Shown here: positions 24,170-36,213 of the stretch, piece after piece
How positions within the stretch are numbered: position 1 is the stretch's first letter
Layout: each line of letters starts with the position of its first letter
DNA from: Gorsachius magnificus
Lineage: Eukaryota; Chordata; Aves; Pelecaniformes; Ardeidae
NCBI GenBank assembly: GCA_034008185.1
Contig: CM067081.1
Location: forward strand, 187,695,510-187,759,509
Length of the DNA: 64,000 nt
Direction of reading: 5' to 3'
Program-made: the position numbers and the translations under genes
The notes under the pieces: generated by a model
What the model was told of the DNA's origin: nothing
Databases searched by the model: none
The model's input: the letters and a program-made list of their open reading frames with translations, nothing else

Positions 24170-25977
24170 TCTGGGAAGAGTATAGGGATGTGGTCCGGTT
24201 GTGTAGGAACGGGGTCAGGAAGGCCAAGGCACAGCTGCAGCTAAACTTGGCTAGGGATGCAAAGAATATCAAGAAGGGTTTCTACAGGTATATCTGCCAG
24301 AAAACGATGGTTAAAGAAAGCGTACCCCCGCTGATGAGTGAGACCGGCAAGCTGGTAACAGCAGATGAGGAGAAGGCTGAGGTACTCAACAACTTTTTTG
24401 CCTCAGTCTTCACTGGCAACCTCACCCCACCGGAGTTGGTGGATGGCATGAGGGGGACCGGGAGGGCAAAACCCCTCCTGCTGTAGGAGAAGATCAGGTT
24501 CGTGACCACCTGAGGAACCTGAACACACATAAGTCCATGGGACCTGATGAGATGCATCCCAGAGTCCTGAGGGAATTGGCCGATGTAGTCGCCAAGCCAC
24601 TCTCCATGATATTTGAAAAGTCATGGCAGTCAGGTGAAGTCCCTGGGGACTGGAAAAAGGGAAACATTGTGCCCATTTTCAAAAAGGGTAGAAAGGAAGA
24701 CCCTGGGAACTACCGACCTGTCAGCCTCACCTCTGTGCCTGGGAAGATCATGGAACAGATCCTCCTAGAAGCTATGCTAAAGCACATGGAGGCCAGGGAG
24801 GTAATTCGAGATAGCCAGCATGGCTGCACCAAGGGCAAGTCCTGCCTGACGAACCTAGTGACTTTCTATGATGGTGTGACATCTATGATGTCTGTTCGGT
24901 GGATAAGGTGGATAAGGAACTGGCTGGATGGCCACATCCAGAGGGTAGTGGTCAATGGCTCGATGTCCGGATGGAGACCGGTGATGAGTGGTGTCCCTCA
25001 GGGGTCCGTACTGGGACCGGTGGTGTTTAATGTTTTCATCAATGACTTAGAAAGCGAGATCAAATGCACCCTCAGCAAGTTTGCAGATGACACCAAACTG
25101 AGTGGTGCGGTTGACACACCAGAAGGACGGGATGTCATCCAGAGAGACCTGGACAGGCTGGAGAGGTGGGCCTGTGTGAACCTCATGAGGTTCAACAAGG
25201 CCGAGTGCAAGGTCCTGCACCTGGGTCGGGGTAACCCCCACTATCAATACAGGCTGGGGGAAGAAAGGATCGAGAGCAGCCCTGCCGAGAGGGACTTGGG
25301 CGTGCTGGTGGATGAAAAGCTGGACATGAGCCGGCAATGTGCGCTGGCAGCCCAGAAGGCCAACCGTACCCTGGGCTGCATCAGGAGAAGCGTGGCCAGC
25401 AGGTCGAGGGAGGTGATTCTGCCCCTCTACTCTGCTCTGGTGAGACCTCACCTGGAGTACTGCGTCCAGCTCTGGAGCCCTCAGCACAAGAAGGACATGG
25501 AACTGTTGGAGTGGGTCCAGAGGAGGGCTACTAAAATGATCCGAGGGCTGGAGCACCTCTGTTACGAGGACAGGCTGAGGGAGTTGGGCTTGTTCAGCCT
25601 GGAGAAGAGAAGGCTGCAGGGAGACCTGATTACGGCCTTTCAGTACCTAAAGGGGGCCTATAGGAAAGATGGGGAAAAACTTTTTAGTAGGGCCAGCTGT
25701 GACAGGACAAGGGGTAATGGTTTTAAACTGAAGCAGGGTAGGTTTAGACTGGATATAAGGAAGAAATTCTTTCCAATGAGGGTGGTGAAACACTGGAACA
25801 GGTTGCCCAGAGAGGTAGTGGAGGCCCCATCCCTGGGAACATTCAAGGCCAGGTTGGATGGGTCTCTGAGCAACCTGATCTGGTTAGCGGTGCCCCTGCT
25901 CACTGCAGGGGGGTTGGGCTAGATGACCTCTAGGGGTCCCTTCCAGCCCAAAACATTCTATGATTCTATGATTCTAT
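24170..25977 (+). mobile_element. CR1 LINE, 5'-truncated, with broken reverse transcriptase ORF2
   Basis: The 3' end has the CR1 hallmark (ATTCTATG repeated, to 25977). The coding part shows the region before the RT (VRLCRNGVRKAKAQLQLN, near 24190), then [20 protein letters not shown] and the catalytic FADDTKLSG, followed by the [19 protein letters not shown] and [11 protein letters not shown] segments of the C-terminal part. Two lesions are visible. A frameshift between about 24465 and 24536 separates the first part from the rest. An in-frame deletion of roughly 30-40 codons near 24890, between TFYDGVT and RWIRNWLDG, removes the first catalytic RT block. The endonuclease domain and ORF1 are absent. 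It is a dead copy, but fairly young judging by the long open stretch (24537-25922). Confidence 0.95.
24537..25922 (+). pseudogene. Residual CR1 ORF2 open frame (461 codons)
   Basis: This open frame encodes most of the RT palm/thumb region and the C-terminal part of CR1 ORF2. FADD lies at about residues 182-185 and PQGSVLGP at 154-161. The start Met is only the first ATG after the frameshift, not a natural start. The missing first catalytic Asp block means no active polymerase could be made. Stop at 25920-25922, near the usual CR1 ORF2 end. Confidence 0.9.
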
Positions 25978-26654
25978 CTGTTGTTTATTCACCTATTTTC
26001 GGGCCCTACTATGCCATGTTTTCCCACTGGAAAGCATGCTTAAGGATGGGAGGCTGCCCTTTTACTTGCACTGAGCAATTCTGACTATGCTGTGCACAAG
26101 CGTCATTTAATAGGCACTTACTCAAATGCAGGCAAAGCAGGTGAGGCAGTTCACTCATTCTTCCCTTGACTGCTGTATGGCCTTGTCAATATGTTGCTCT
26201 CCAGACAGGGAGCACAGAATAAGACACCTACAGAAGGCCCAAGAAGGAGCCACAGCAATTTGTCTGCTCCAGATAAAAATAAAATGAGCTGTAGCAATTC
26301 CTTTTGCAAAGTGCTGCCAGCTGCACCACAGACAGACAAGAATTCAGCAGTGAGATTAAAAGAACTGTCATTCTCTGTCATTATTAATTCATTTATTTTT
26401 AGTGCTGCTAAATATGTTGTGCAAGGACAGCATGGCACGGTGCTTTCTTGCCTGTGAGCTCTTGCCTCACTGCATGCACTCGCATGCATTTCAGAGCATC
26501 AGTTTTAAACCAGCCCCTCAAAATACAGGCGTGGAGCCAGGCAAAGCTAGCCTGCTGGGGGAGCACGGTGTTCCGTCAGCAGTGCGGCACTGGTAAGTCC
26601 ATATCAGGTTAATTTATTGTTTGAAATTTGTCAATACTATGCCAACAATAAATT
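25978..26654. other. Intergenic between two CR1 copies
   Basis: 677 bp. No gene or repeat was recognised. Confidence 0.6.
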
Positions 26655-27126
26655 AATAGAATCATAGAATCCTTAAGGTTGGAAAAGACCTCCAAGATCA
26701 CCAAGTCCAACTGTCAACCCAACACCACTATGCCTACTAAACCATGTCCCAAAGCGCTACGTCTACATGTTTTTTGAACACCTTCAGGGATGGTGACTTC
26801 ACCACTTCTGTGGACAGCCCATTCCAATGCCTGACCACTCTTTCAGCAAAGACATTTTTTCTAATACCCAATCAAAACCTCCCCTAACGCAACTGGAGGC
26901 CATTTCCCCTCCTCCTATCGACCGTTAACAGGGAGAAGAGACCGACCCCCACCTCACTACAACCTCCTTTCAGGCAGTTGCAGAGGGTGATAAGATATCC
27001 TGTCAGACTCCTCCAGGCCAAACATCCCCAGTTCCCGCAGCCACTCCTCGTCAGACTTGTGCTCCAGACTCCTCACCAGCTTCATTGCCCTTCTCTGGAC
27101 ATGATCCAGTGCCTCAATGTCCTTGA
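26655..27126 (-). mobile_element. CR1 LINE 3' fragment
   Basis: Starts ATAGAATCATAGAAT and continues as antisense CR1: AGGTTGGAAAAGACCT, then CAAGTCCAACTGTCAACCC, CTGACCACTCTTTCAGC, and CGCAGCCACTCCTCGTCAG near the 5' end. The minus-strand peptide [18 protein letters not shown] is the end of ORF2. Truncated and mutated. Confidence 0.93.
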
Positions 27127-28605
27127 ATATAATCTTCATAATATGGTTTAAACAAAGTCTCCTTTTTATTTTGGGAAGCAGACTCCTGTCTATTGCCTTT
27201 TTCTTTAGAGACCAAGGTAGAAATCAGAAACAAACATGTTTTCAGAGCAAATTCAGGTTAATCTAACTGCAGTATTTATTCATTTATGTATAATCAGTGT
27301 TTCTAGAAAAAAAGTGTTACAGCCCTGTGTTCTGCAACACACAAATTACCAGAGAAAGACCAAAACAGCAAACTAGCCAGATGTTTTGTCAGCCTAACAA
27401 ACCTTCACAAAACAGCTTTCTGTTCTGCCACAGCAGCCACGGCTTTGGTTCCTTTCATCACCCAACCAAAGCAACTCATCTCAGCAATTGTTGTTTGCTA
27501 ATTAGTTTGAGTTACGCGATCATAGCTGAGATTTTGGCAGCCTGTTCTGGAACAGATTTATTAATGATGATCAATTATGACCAGGTGGAATTTCTGACAG
27601 ATGATTTTTTTTATTGTTACCTGACAATATATGGCAAGTCTTCAATCAGGTAAGTGCAGTCAACGACCTGACCCTGCCATCTGCCATCATTCCTGCTGCT
27701 GCTTCCGCCGTTTAGTGCCCACTCAGTCTCCCAGGTCACTCCCTTTCCTTCAGCTTAGCGTGGAACACAAATCTCTCTAATGAGCCAAGGCAGTATTGAA
27801 GACCTGTCATTCAAGCTGTGCCTGGTTTCATCTAGCACAGCCACTGGAAAGCTCCACTTGCAAGATGGGCTGGTGATGTCTCCAATAAAAATAGCACTGA
27901 ACCAGAAAAAAAGCTCACTAAGAGAATTTGCAAAATCCGCTAAGTTTCCCAGTTCTCAAGCTAAATAAATGTAGGGCTGCTAAGAATGATAAATAGCAAA
28001 TTTTTTTTACAATTTGACATTTTAACTGATTCCATGTTCTTTGCAGCACTGCAGCTCATTGCAGGTAAGACAACTGCATATAATACCGTGACAGCTAGTT
28101 GTGATACTCAGCGTACCACAAGTACATCACTGCTGCAGAAGTAAGGACACCAAATAAGAGAGGGCAGAGTGCTGTGGTGCACATCTGTGTCCATACCTCA
28201 CCACATCTGGGGCGCGTGCAGAAGCACATTTTCCACAGCAAGATGGAGCTCACCCATTTTTTTGCCCTTGCGTGTGGGTGTGAGGGGCCAGCAACAAGCA
28301 GCCAGGCTGTGGAGCTCCTCCAAGCACCCCAGCTGCTTCCCCAGAGCTGTGTGGGAAGCTGCTTAATCCAGGTTGGTTCAGCTGGCTCTGGAAGCCCTGC
28401 TTTCCCCACGTTACCTCCTTCTCCCTGCTAACTCGTCTCCCCTCACCCATGCCAGCCAGGTAGCCTCCAGGGAGCTCAGCAGGTATGGCCAGCACAGGCA
28501 CACCGTAGGATTTGCTCTGAAAAAGGAAACTGTTGCCAAGGTGGTCCTTTTTCTGTCTTATCCATCTTCTGATTACAAGACACTTCACAGAGAAATCAGT
28601 ACAAG
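27127..28605. other. Intergenic between CR1 copies
   Basis: 1.5 kb. No gene, RNA gene or repeat family was recognised; short open frames only. Confidence 0.55.
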
Positions 28606-29087
28606 AGAAACATGGACATACTAGAGAAAGTTCAATGAAAAGCCATGAAGATGATGGAGAGACTGGAGCATCTCTCCTATGAGGAAAGTCTGTGAGAGCT
28701 GGGACTCTTCAGCCTGGAGAAGAGAAGGCTCTGTGTGTGTGTGTGTGTCTCATCAATGTATACAAATACCTGAAGGGCAGGTGCAGCGAGGATGGAGCCA
28801 GGCTCTTTTCAGTGGTGCCCAGTGACAGGACCAGAGGCCATGGGCACAACCTGAAACACAGGAGGTTCCCTCTGAACATCAGGAAACGCTTTTTCACTGT
28901 GAAGGTGACCAAGCACTGGCATAGGTTGCCCAGGGAGGTTGTGGAGTCTCCCTCCTTGGAGATATTCAAAAGCCATCAGGACGCGGTGCTGGGCAAGTGG
29001 CTTTAGGTGGCCCTGCTCAAGCAGGGGGTTGGAGCCGATGACCTCCAGAGGTTTCTTCCAACCTCAACCATTCTGTGCTTCTGTGAA
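28606..29087 (+). mobile_element. CR1 LINE 3' fragment interrupted by a (TG)n expansion
   Basis: Plus orientation: TTCAGCCTGGAGAAGAGAAG, CACTGGCATAGGTTGCCCAG and GAGGTTGTGGAGTCTCC are CR1 ORF2 end and 3'UTR, ending in degenerate ATTCTGTG repeats. At 28732-28748 a (TG)n run replaces the CR1 sequence normally found after GAAGAGAAGGCT, followed by further divergence. 5'-truncated and dead. Confidence 0.93.
28732..28748. repeat. (TG)n microsatellite within CR1
   Basis: About eight TG units inside the plus-strand CR1 fragment. Confidence 0.9.
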
Positions 29088-30648
29088 ATGATTCTTTGTG
29101 CCTTCAGCCAGGCAGATTTGGGCATGGGGGAAAGGGGAGCAGAAAGTAAATACATCTCTTAAGGAACACATGAACCTCTGTCTCTCAGCAGCTATCCTTT
29201 CCCATTCAGGTACTTATGGGAGTGTTACAGCAAACATTGGAGGTGCTTGCAGGCTCGGCTTCATTCATAAACACAATCCTCTCTCTGGAGCACTGTTGAC
29301 TCTTTTCTAGGATTGGGAAGGTAAGTTTTAACCTACACTCAAACAAGCAGTGAATTCACAATTTAGAGCTGATCATTACCCTTTAAAGGTTTGGGATCAA
29401 GGGCTTTGGGATCAAGGGCCAGCTAGAGAACTTCTCTGAACGTGACTGCCTCTGAGCTAAGAGATCACATAACGCTGACCACAATCTTTTCTGTCATCTT
29501 CTTTCTTCTCTCCTACCCTTTTTCTGCACAGGACTGAGAAAAAAACCCCACCATCTTCTCTAGGTACAAGAATAACGTAATTCAAACCTACATGGACACC
29601 AGAGAAAACCACCCCCCAGCACTATTTCATACAGAGGGGAAAAACTCAGTGAAGTATGTGGTAAAAATCCAGCACTTCTCAAAAAGTAGCAAATATTCCA
29701 GAAGCCAAAATAGATCTTTATGACCCGAAAAACAATTTTATCTTTTTCTCCCTGCTTGCTCCCCTGTAGACCCTGTCTGCATGTTCAAAGTAGCAGGTTA
29801 TGACTTGCTTTGATTTTGCTTGCTCATCATCATGCAGCTCAGGTTTTACAGCTATAAAAACTCCACTGAATTACAGCTTTAGGGGTATTGACAGGATGTG
29901 CTTCAGTTCCAAGACAGAACTTGGAGGGAGGACTGCAGATGCAGGAAAGCTCTCCTTGGCAACATAAAAAGCCTCTGTCCAGTGTGCACAACTTCCTTGC
30001 TGCACTTAATGGCCTGAGAAGAGCACAGCACAGTAATATTTGTTGCTTCATCTCCTAATGCACTAGCTGGAAAAAAAAAAAAAAGAGCTGAGTTTATTGA
30101 TGTGTTTTGTTCATTATGAAGTGTATTGTAGTCAATGTTAGACTTTTATTTTCTTCGGGTGGGACTAAATTCATTAGGTATTGTCTGCTTTCGCCCAACT
30201 CCTCTTGGACACGTGCTGGTTTCTAACGTTGTTATGAACCTTTGCATTCATTTTACTGGGTGCTGTATTACATCCTTGGATTTACCTCAGCACCGCGTTT
30301 ACGAAGATCAGAGTGGTTATGCTGCAGCAGCGTGGCTGCTCCAGAGAGGCCACCAGCAGCAAGCCCTCCTCTTGCAACAGACAGAAAAAAGGACAGGAGC
30401 ACAGGAGCTCAAAGAGTGCGAGCAGCGGGCTCTCCAGAGCTCTCTGCTTTGGCTCTACCAGAGTGTGTTCAGAGTGTAAGGACAAATCACTGCACAAGAT
30501 ACATCCCTTGAATAGCAGTTGGCCCAAAGACCCAGAGCAATGGTCTCTCAAGTCGTCTTAGGCTTAAAGTGTAGATTCAGTATTTCTCTGCTCCCTGTAC
30601 AGGAGTAGTTTGTTTCCCCTTATCCCATGCTCAACACTCTTGGGAAGG

Positions 30649-30682
<34 letters not shown>

Positions 30683-33129
30683 TGTATCTACCTATTTTTT
30701 TTCTGTGAAAAGAGGAGGATCAGGAAACAAGGCAAAGGATTTCCATTTACAGGGTGTGCTGGGACTGAGTTTCACTCCTTGGCAAAGCTTAGTCCCTGCA
30801 GGACATTACTTACATGCATACATACTTACACACATACACCCCACCTCCTGGTTTTAGTAAATTAGTTTAGCCCCTGTCCTTGAGCTGTCTCTGTCTGTGA
30901 ACACAAACTCCTACAGGTGCTCTACAGGTAAACTCCCCCCCCCCCACTTTTCTTCTGCAGGCCCTCGTGATCCTCCCCCCAGGAGCAGATGCGTGCCTCT
31001 GCTGTGTCTCCTCCAGGCTGAGCTTCTGAAATATTCCCCATGGGAAAGGCTGAAGCAGCTCCTCACCGATGGCCTTTCTTTTGAAAAGCAAGAGGAGACA
31101 CTTCAAGGGAAGCCAGTGAGGTCAAGGAAAACCAGCAGCGATAGCAGCCTGACCCAAATAAACAAGAATGTACTGCAGAGAAACCCTCTGCAAAATAATT
31201 TCTAAGGAAGTGGAACAAATTGAAATACACTAGTGGATCTAATACCAATAGGAAATCAATGATGTAAAACATTTAAATATGTAAACAAAATTTCAGCAGC
31301 TTATGAGCTATCAGAACAGCTATTTCCTATGAAATTTGGACATGCATTTGCTCCCTAAAATACCAAGAGGTTCATTGCAAAACACACCAGCAATTATGCA
31401 CCATGGGGTAAGGAAAAAACTGTCTAGCAAAACCAGGGAAAGATTTTAATATTTTGCAGGGCTTTGGGATTTAGAAACTCTTTGCCCTTGTGATTCATGG
31501 CAGTCAGACTTCTCTGTTCTCTAGCATCTTTCCTTTGGTAAGTCATAGTAAAAGGGAAAAAAACTGCAACCCCCAAAGCATTTGTAAAAAAAAAAAAAAT
31601 TCCCGTATTTTGTCAGGACTTCCAGCTTCTCTTCTGCCCAGCAGTTAAGCTGGTATAAAACAACTTTACAATAGCTTAAAGAAATAGATTTGATGCTTTG
31701 ATTTCAGCTGATATTTCAGTTTATTCCGCTATTATTTTTCCTGTGTTGGTGAAAACACACTTGGATTAATTACCTAGTCATCAAGGGTTTTGCCTAGTTT
31801 TTATTTGCCCCCCCCCCCCTTTTTTTTTCCAACGGTTCACCTTCTTCTCACGCAATCTTCCTGAAATAAATACAAACCCAGTCCATTAGAGAGGAGCTAC
31901 GAACTGTATCCTTAACATGAGCTCTAACCAGGATGAGTTTGCCCAGCCGTGCCTGGGAGGCTCAGGTCACACTGAGGTCTGCAAAGCCATCAGCCTGTCA
32001 CTACAAGCACACTGCGTCCCTTGCTGAACAATCCAATTTTAAAAAATACTTAATGTTCTTTCTTCAGCAGTCTTATTTTACCACCCAGGAAGAGTCCCTC
32101 TATCCTGATGCTTAGTGCACACGAGGTATGCGGCTCTAAACCTTTCATATTTCTTGCTGTTTAATCACAAGCTTTTTGTTAATGTTATCTAACACAACTA
32201 ATCATCCTAGCTTCCTATATGAAATGTATGTCAAAAGCCGAATTAAAATGACAGGGAGAAGATAAAGACAAATTAAATTAATATGGAAAGGGCTTTCTCC
32301 TACAGTACCTGGTTGAAGGTCAGAATCTCAAGGGTTCCAGTTGGGAACATGCGTTCACACTGTCCCAGCAGATGGGGCTTTGCCCTTCGGTGAGCATATG
32401 CCAAGGTTCTACCTGGATCATCAGAGGGTTGTGGGCTACCAACAGAGCTCTGGAGCAAAGAGCTGTGCCTGTCAGCACCCGGGGTTACCGATACAATGCT
32501 CCTACATGCCTCACTGACCACAGTTACACTCAAAACAAGATGCTTTTCATCATTTATACCTCAGGCATTGACTCCCGCATATTGGTACCTTTTTGCTCAG
32601 TCACTGTGCTTTTGCAGATGCTGTTGGACAATCTGTGAACAAGAAGAATGGCCAGGCAGGAGGGCAAGGTGCCACTTCCACACAGAAAAGATTTACACAT
32701 AGCTACAACCCCGTTCCATGTCAACAGGACCATATCTGCACTACCCTGAAAGCTTTACCATCAAGGGACAACTTCAGCTCTGTGCTTCTTTTGGGACAGA
32801 GGCTATTGGCTATGACCTGACTCGGGAGCTCGTGATAATTGAGTTCACTCACACTACAGAAGTATTAGCCCATCACTAGAACTGGTCTGAACTGCATAAT
32901 TTCAGAGCCAGCCAGCCAACATTGCAGTTGCTTCTGTGGCATCCCAGAGGTACCAGCATCAAAAATGCAGTATTTGAATACATGATCATCCTACCTAGTA
33001 CACATACGTTGGCTAACGTTCAAGCTATTGAGTAGTTACAGCAATTTGTTCTCATAGGTCCTCTTACATGAGCTTCTGAATTACTTGCTGTCATCCAGAA
33101 AGTGATAAAACTACATTTATGAGCGATAC
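29088..33129. other. Intergenic, simple repeats only
   Basis: 4 kb up to the presumed DOCK4 3' end. It contains a tandem duplication of TTGGGATCAAGGGC (about 29391-29419), a 31-base A run (30649-30679), a C-rich run near 30936-30946 and a C-run/T-run junction near 31809-31829. No gene was recognised. Confidence 0.55.
30649..30679. repeat. A31 homopolymer
   Basis: 31 consecutive A. It is not preceded by a recognisable SINE or processed pseudogene, so it appears to be a plain homopolymer. Its length may be unreliable in the assembly. Confidence 0.9.
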
Positions 33130-35787
33130 ATAAAATTCAAACGAGACCTTTATTTACATTAGGTTTTCAAGCGCTGGGTGTTGCAACATACATAACAAAA
33201 TTTCATACTACATTTTTTATAGGAAATCAGGTTGAAAAGCTGATCTGCAGAATCAATTTGTCAAAACTGGCTAAGCAGAAAATGTGTCAGCTTGGTTTTA
33301 GAGTACTCTGATCAATTTTATACCGTCTGCTATCGTTCAGAGTATTCCTGATGTCAGGTTATAAAAACAGAGCGCTCATGCAGGTTAATTTACAGTGAAC
33401 TCTCCTAGTAAATTTTACATTCTTCACTTGTTCAGAAGAGCAGGTCAATACTCTCCACATTGTCTCACAAAGCAATTACAGATCCAAATAGGGAGAAAAC
33501 TAGAGCCATCAGGAGATTTTTAACAGAAAGAAGACTGGATTTAGCAAGACAAGGAGTCAGAACTTTAACTCCATGACAAACTGAATTATCATCCCTCATT
33601 CTGTAGAAAACAAATTGTACTTTAAAGATTAATCAAGTCCTTTTATTCCGTATTAACATTATGCAGCAACTAATATGAGTGTCTAGGTAAACAGAAACTT
33701 TATGAAATGTTTTGCTGCAAAGCTGACTTCAGTAATGCACGCAAAATGATAAAGTCATCAACTCGTTCACTGCCAGAAATAAAAAAAAATTGCTTCAGGA
33801 GCAAATAACACTGATTCATACTGTGCTCAAGCACTAGCAACAAACTCTATTAAACTTCACAGGGGTGAAAAAAAAATAAAATCAAAGCAGCTTTGTTATC
33901 TTACTTGTGACACCTTATTTAAGTATCAGGCATTACCTCTTTACGTCAGCATAAATATGTAGCCTTCTACACCTTTTATGATGTGGTTACAGACACAAAA
34001 ATGTTATAGGAGAAAGCAAGAGCTAGTTCAAGGAATTTCAGACTTTGAAATCAGCAAGATACAAAGCTAAAATTCATATGTTCCTTTTCAAGTTATGAAT
34101 ACTTTCACTAAAACATAAATATTTTAACATATATTAATTTTAAAATTTAAATCAATATGGCAGAATTATTGTTAAAAGCACATATTTACAAATATTCTTT
34201 TTTCCATACATAAAGTATTTGGCATAATTATAACAATCTTACTGCATACACAACTGTTTGCTTCTTTTTCACATAATGGTACACTCCTTATTAAAATTTA
34301 CCAATTATGTACAAAAATACTTGAACATTTATTATAGAAAACCTCTATAACTACCGTCAACAGCTTGTAACTGCTGAAGGTTTAATTGAGAGAATATAAA
34401 AAGTGGTCACTTTCTTCCAGTTAAACTATCAACAAATCAAACACACAGCTAAAATCAACATGAGCTTCCCAACAAAAGAGGGAGAATATTTTTAACAGCA
34501 TGATTTAAAATGCAGTTCACACATCTGTTCCCAAGCACATGTTAAACAGTCAGTAAAAGAAAGAGGATACAAAAAATACATACAGAAGGTGCTTTTTTTT
34601 TTTTCTTCCCCTCCACATTCCTACGGCTTGGCATTAACTTTCCAGAGCTCTTCAGATGCCAATCACTAAAATACAACCTAAGGCCAAACACCATTCTCCT
34701 ACAATAAAGATGATGGTGACAAACTCAAGCTAAAAAGCAAATCCAAAACCTGACTCCATTGGTACATACACATCCGAAGAGCTGTTCAGAATATTTGCTA
34801 GGTTTTTACAGAATTATTGAAGACCTTTGCAATCAGTTTTTGAAATTTATTGATCAATATCCAGTGATTTGTATTTGTAAAAATTTGTTCATTTAGTGTA
34901 TTGCCTTGGTACTAGTCAGTACCGATCCTTGTACACAAGTTAAACGAACAATTCATTTGTACCTATTTCATACACAGATTGTATTTTAGGGTGAACTTTC
35001 AAAACCAGCAGAGAACCTCCGCTAGCAAACCGCTAGCTTTTTAAAAAACAAAACAAAAAACATTAACTGGAAGAATAAAATTAAATTGCACCTCAAAAGA
35101 AAAAGGATGTGTCAGGTACAGTAATACACTAATGGCACAAAACCTTATCAAGACTCACCAGAATGGTGCTGTATGCTGAATGAAATGCAGGTATTTTTCC
35201 ACCTTAAAATTAACATAAACCAAGCATGTGTTTCAAAAATTCCAAACCACATTCTTAACAACAGTTCTCTGCAGTATAACTTGCATTATATCTCTGTTTT
35301 TCCACAGACATTTGAAATGACCAACCTGTTCATCGGATAAGAGAAACAACTTTCAGCCTACTTGCAGAAACATCCTAGCCTACAGACTACTTTGTTAGAA
35401 AGCGTGCATTTATCTCTAGTAGTAAAGATCCAGTCAGTATATTCTGTATTTTGTAAGAAGCATTCGGCTAACTCAGATGAGAGTTGTAGGGTTTTAGATT
35501 TAAGTTTTTAAATAAAGTACAAATAAAAGCATTTATCAGTATTCACCACCATGAAATTAAAAAAAAAAATAAATCCTCTCATTCATGCTTCCTATAATAT
35601 CTGGCAACCTAAATTAGTAACTTCATTTCAAATGTGCAACGTAATATTAATAAGCATTTAAAAATTACTCAAAAGAAAAGGTGGGCGAAATATTAAAGTG
35701 CCTAACTAAACGTGTTTTACCATTTTTAAAAAATATTACTTTTTAAACGGTAAAGAATTGGTTGCAATTAAATATAAAAGTGGCTTC
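33130..35787 (-). other. DOCK4: Probable DOCK4 3' untranslated region
   Basis: About 2.6 kb of AT-rich sequence directly after the stop codon, with no open frames of note and many T-rich/A-rich stretches as expected of a 3'UTR. The extent is inferred from the distal poly(A) signal. Additional AATAAA-type hexamers on the minus strand (for example near 33641 and 34329) could give shorter forms. No exon or repeat was recognised inside. Confidence 0.6.
33149..33154 (-). terminator. Candidate DOCK4 poly(A) signal AATAAA
   Basis: The minus strand reads TGTAAATAAAGGTCTC, containing AATAAA. It is chosen as the distal signal because the sequence further left becomes unlike a UTR and no equally good signal in a plausible position follows. 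Cleavage would fall roughly at 33120-33135. This is inferred from the hexamer only. Confidence 0.4.
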
Positions 35788-36213
35788 TCATAGCTGAGAG
35801 ACTTTGCGGGGCAGAGGCCTGGGCCGGGGAACCTGCTCAGTCCTCCTGCTGCTGTTTTCCAGGTTGTTTGGCCGGACCAGCTGCGGCTTGGGCGGCAGCG
35901 CCGGGGGGTCCGCGGTGGGTGGGATGGAGAGGCTGTGAGGTAGAGGAACGGGGCGTTTCAAAGTCCGCTCGTACACGCTGTAAGGCGGCGGGGTTTTACT
36001 TTCTTTTCTCACAGGCTCCTCAGAAACGCTGTAGCTTGGGACAGTCACTGTTGGTTCGCTGCCTTGGCTTTCAAAGCCTGACGTCTCTGACGTGCTACAT
36101 CGGCTGAGCGAAGAGATGCCACTGCTGTAACTCCCCGACAGCACCGGGGAGTTGGATATGGCCCCCGAGGAATGATACTCCACTGGAGACGGTGTGAATG
36201 ATTGCACAGACCC
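35788..36213 (-). CDS. DOCK4: DOCK4 last coding exon (proline-rich C-terminus and stop)
   Basis: 426 bp of coding sequence, 141 codons plus TGA at 35788-35790. It begins GSVQSFTPSPVEYHSSGA after acceptor CTCGAGCAG. A Ser-rich block (SSGISSLSRCSTSETSGF) is followed by a proline-rich block with KTPPPYSVYERT (PPPY, a WW-domain ligand), PVPLPHSLS, PPALPPKPQ and PRPRPLPRKVSQL (SH3 ligands). In DOCK4 these C-terminal proline motifs are reported to bind SH3 adaptors. The 3'UTR follows directly. Confidence 0.97.
   Translation of the reverse strand, partial: GSVQSFTPSPVEYHSSGAISNSPVLSGSYSSGISSLSRCSTSETSGFESQGSEPTVTVPSYSVSEEPVRKESKTPPPYSVYERTLKRPVPLPHSLSIPPTADPPALPPKPQLVRPNNLENSSRRTEQVPRPRPLPRKVSQL

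Noticed and set aside
28692..29006. 104-codon plus-strand frame as a gene
   Set aside because: It is the end of CR1 ORF2 plus 3'UTR, a transposon remnant.
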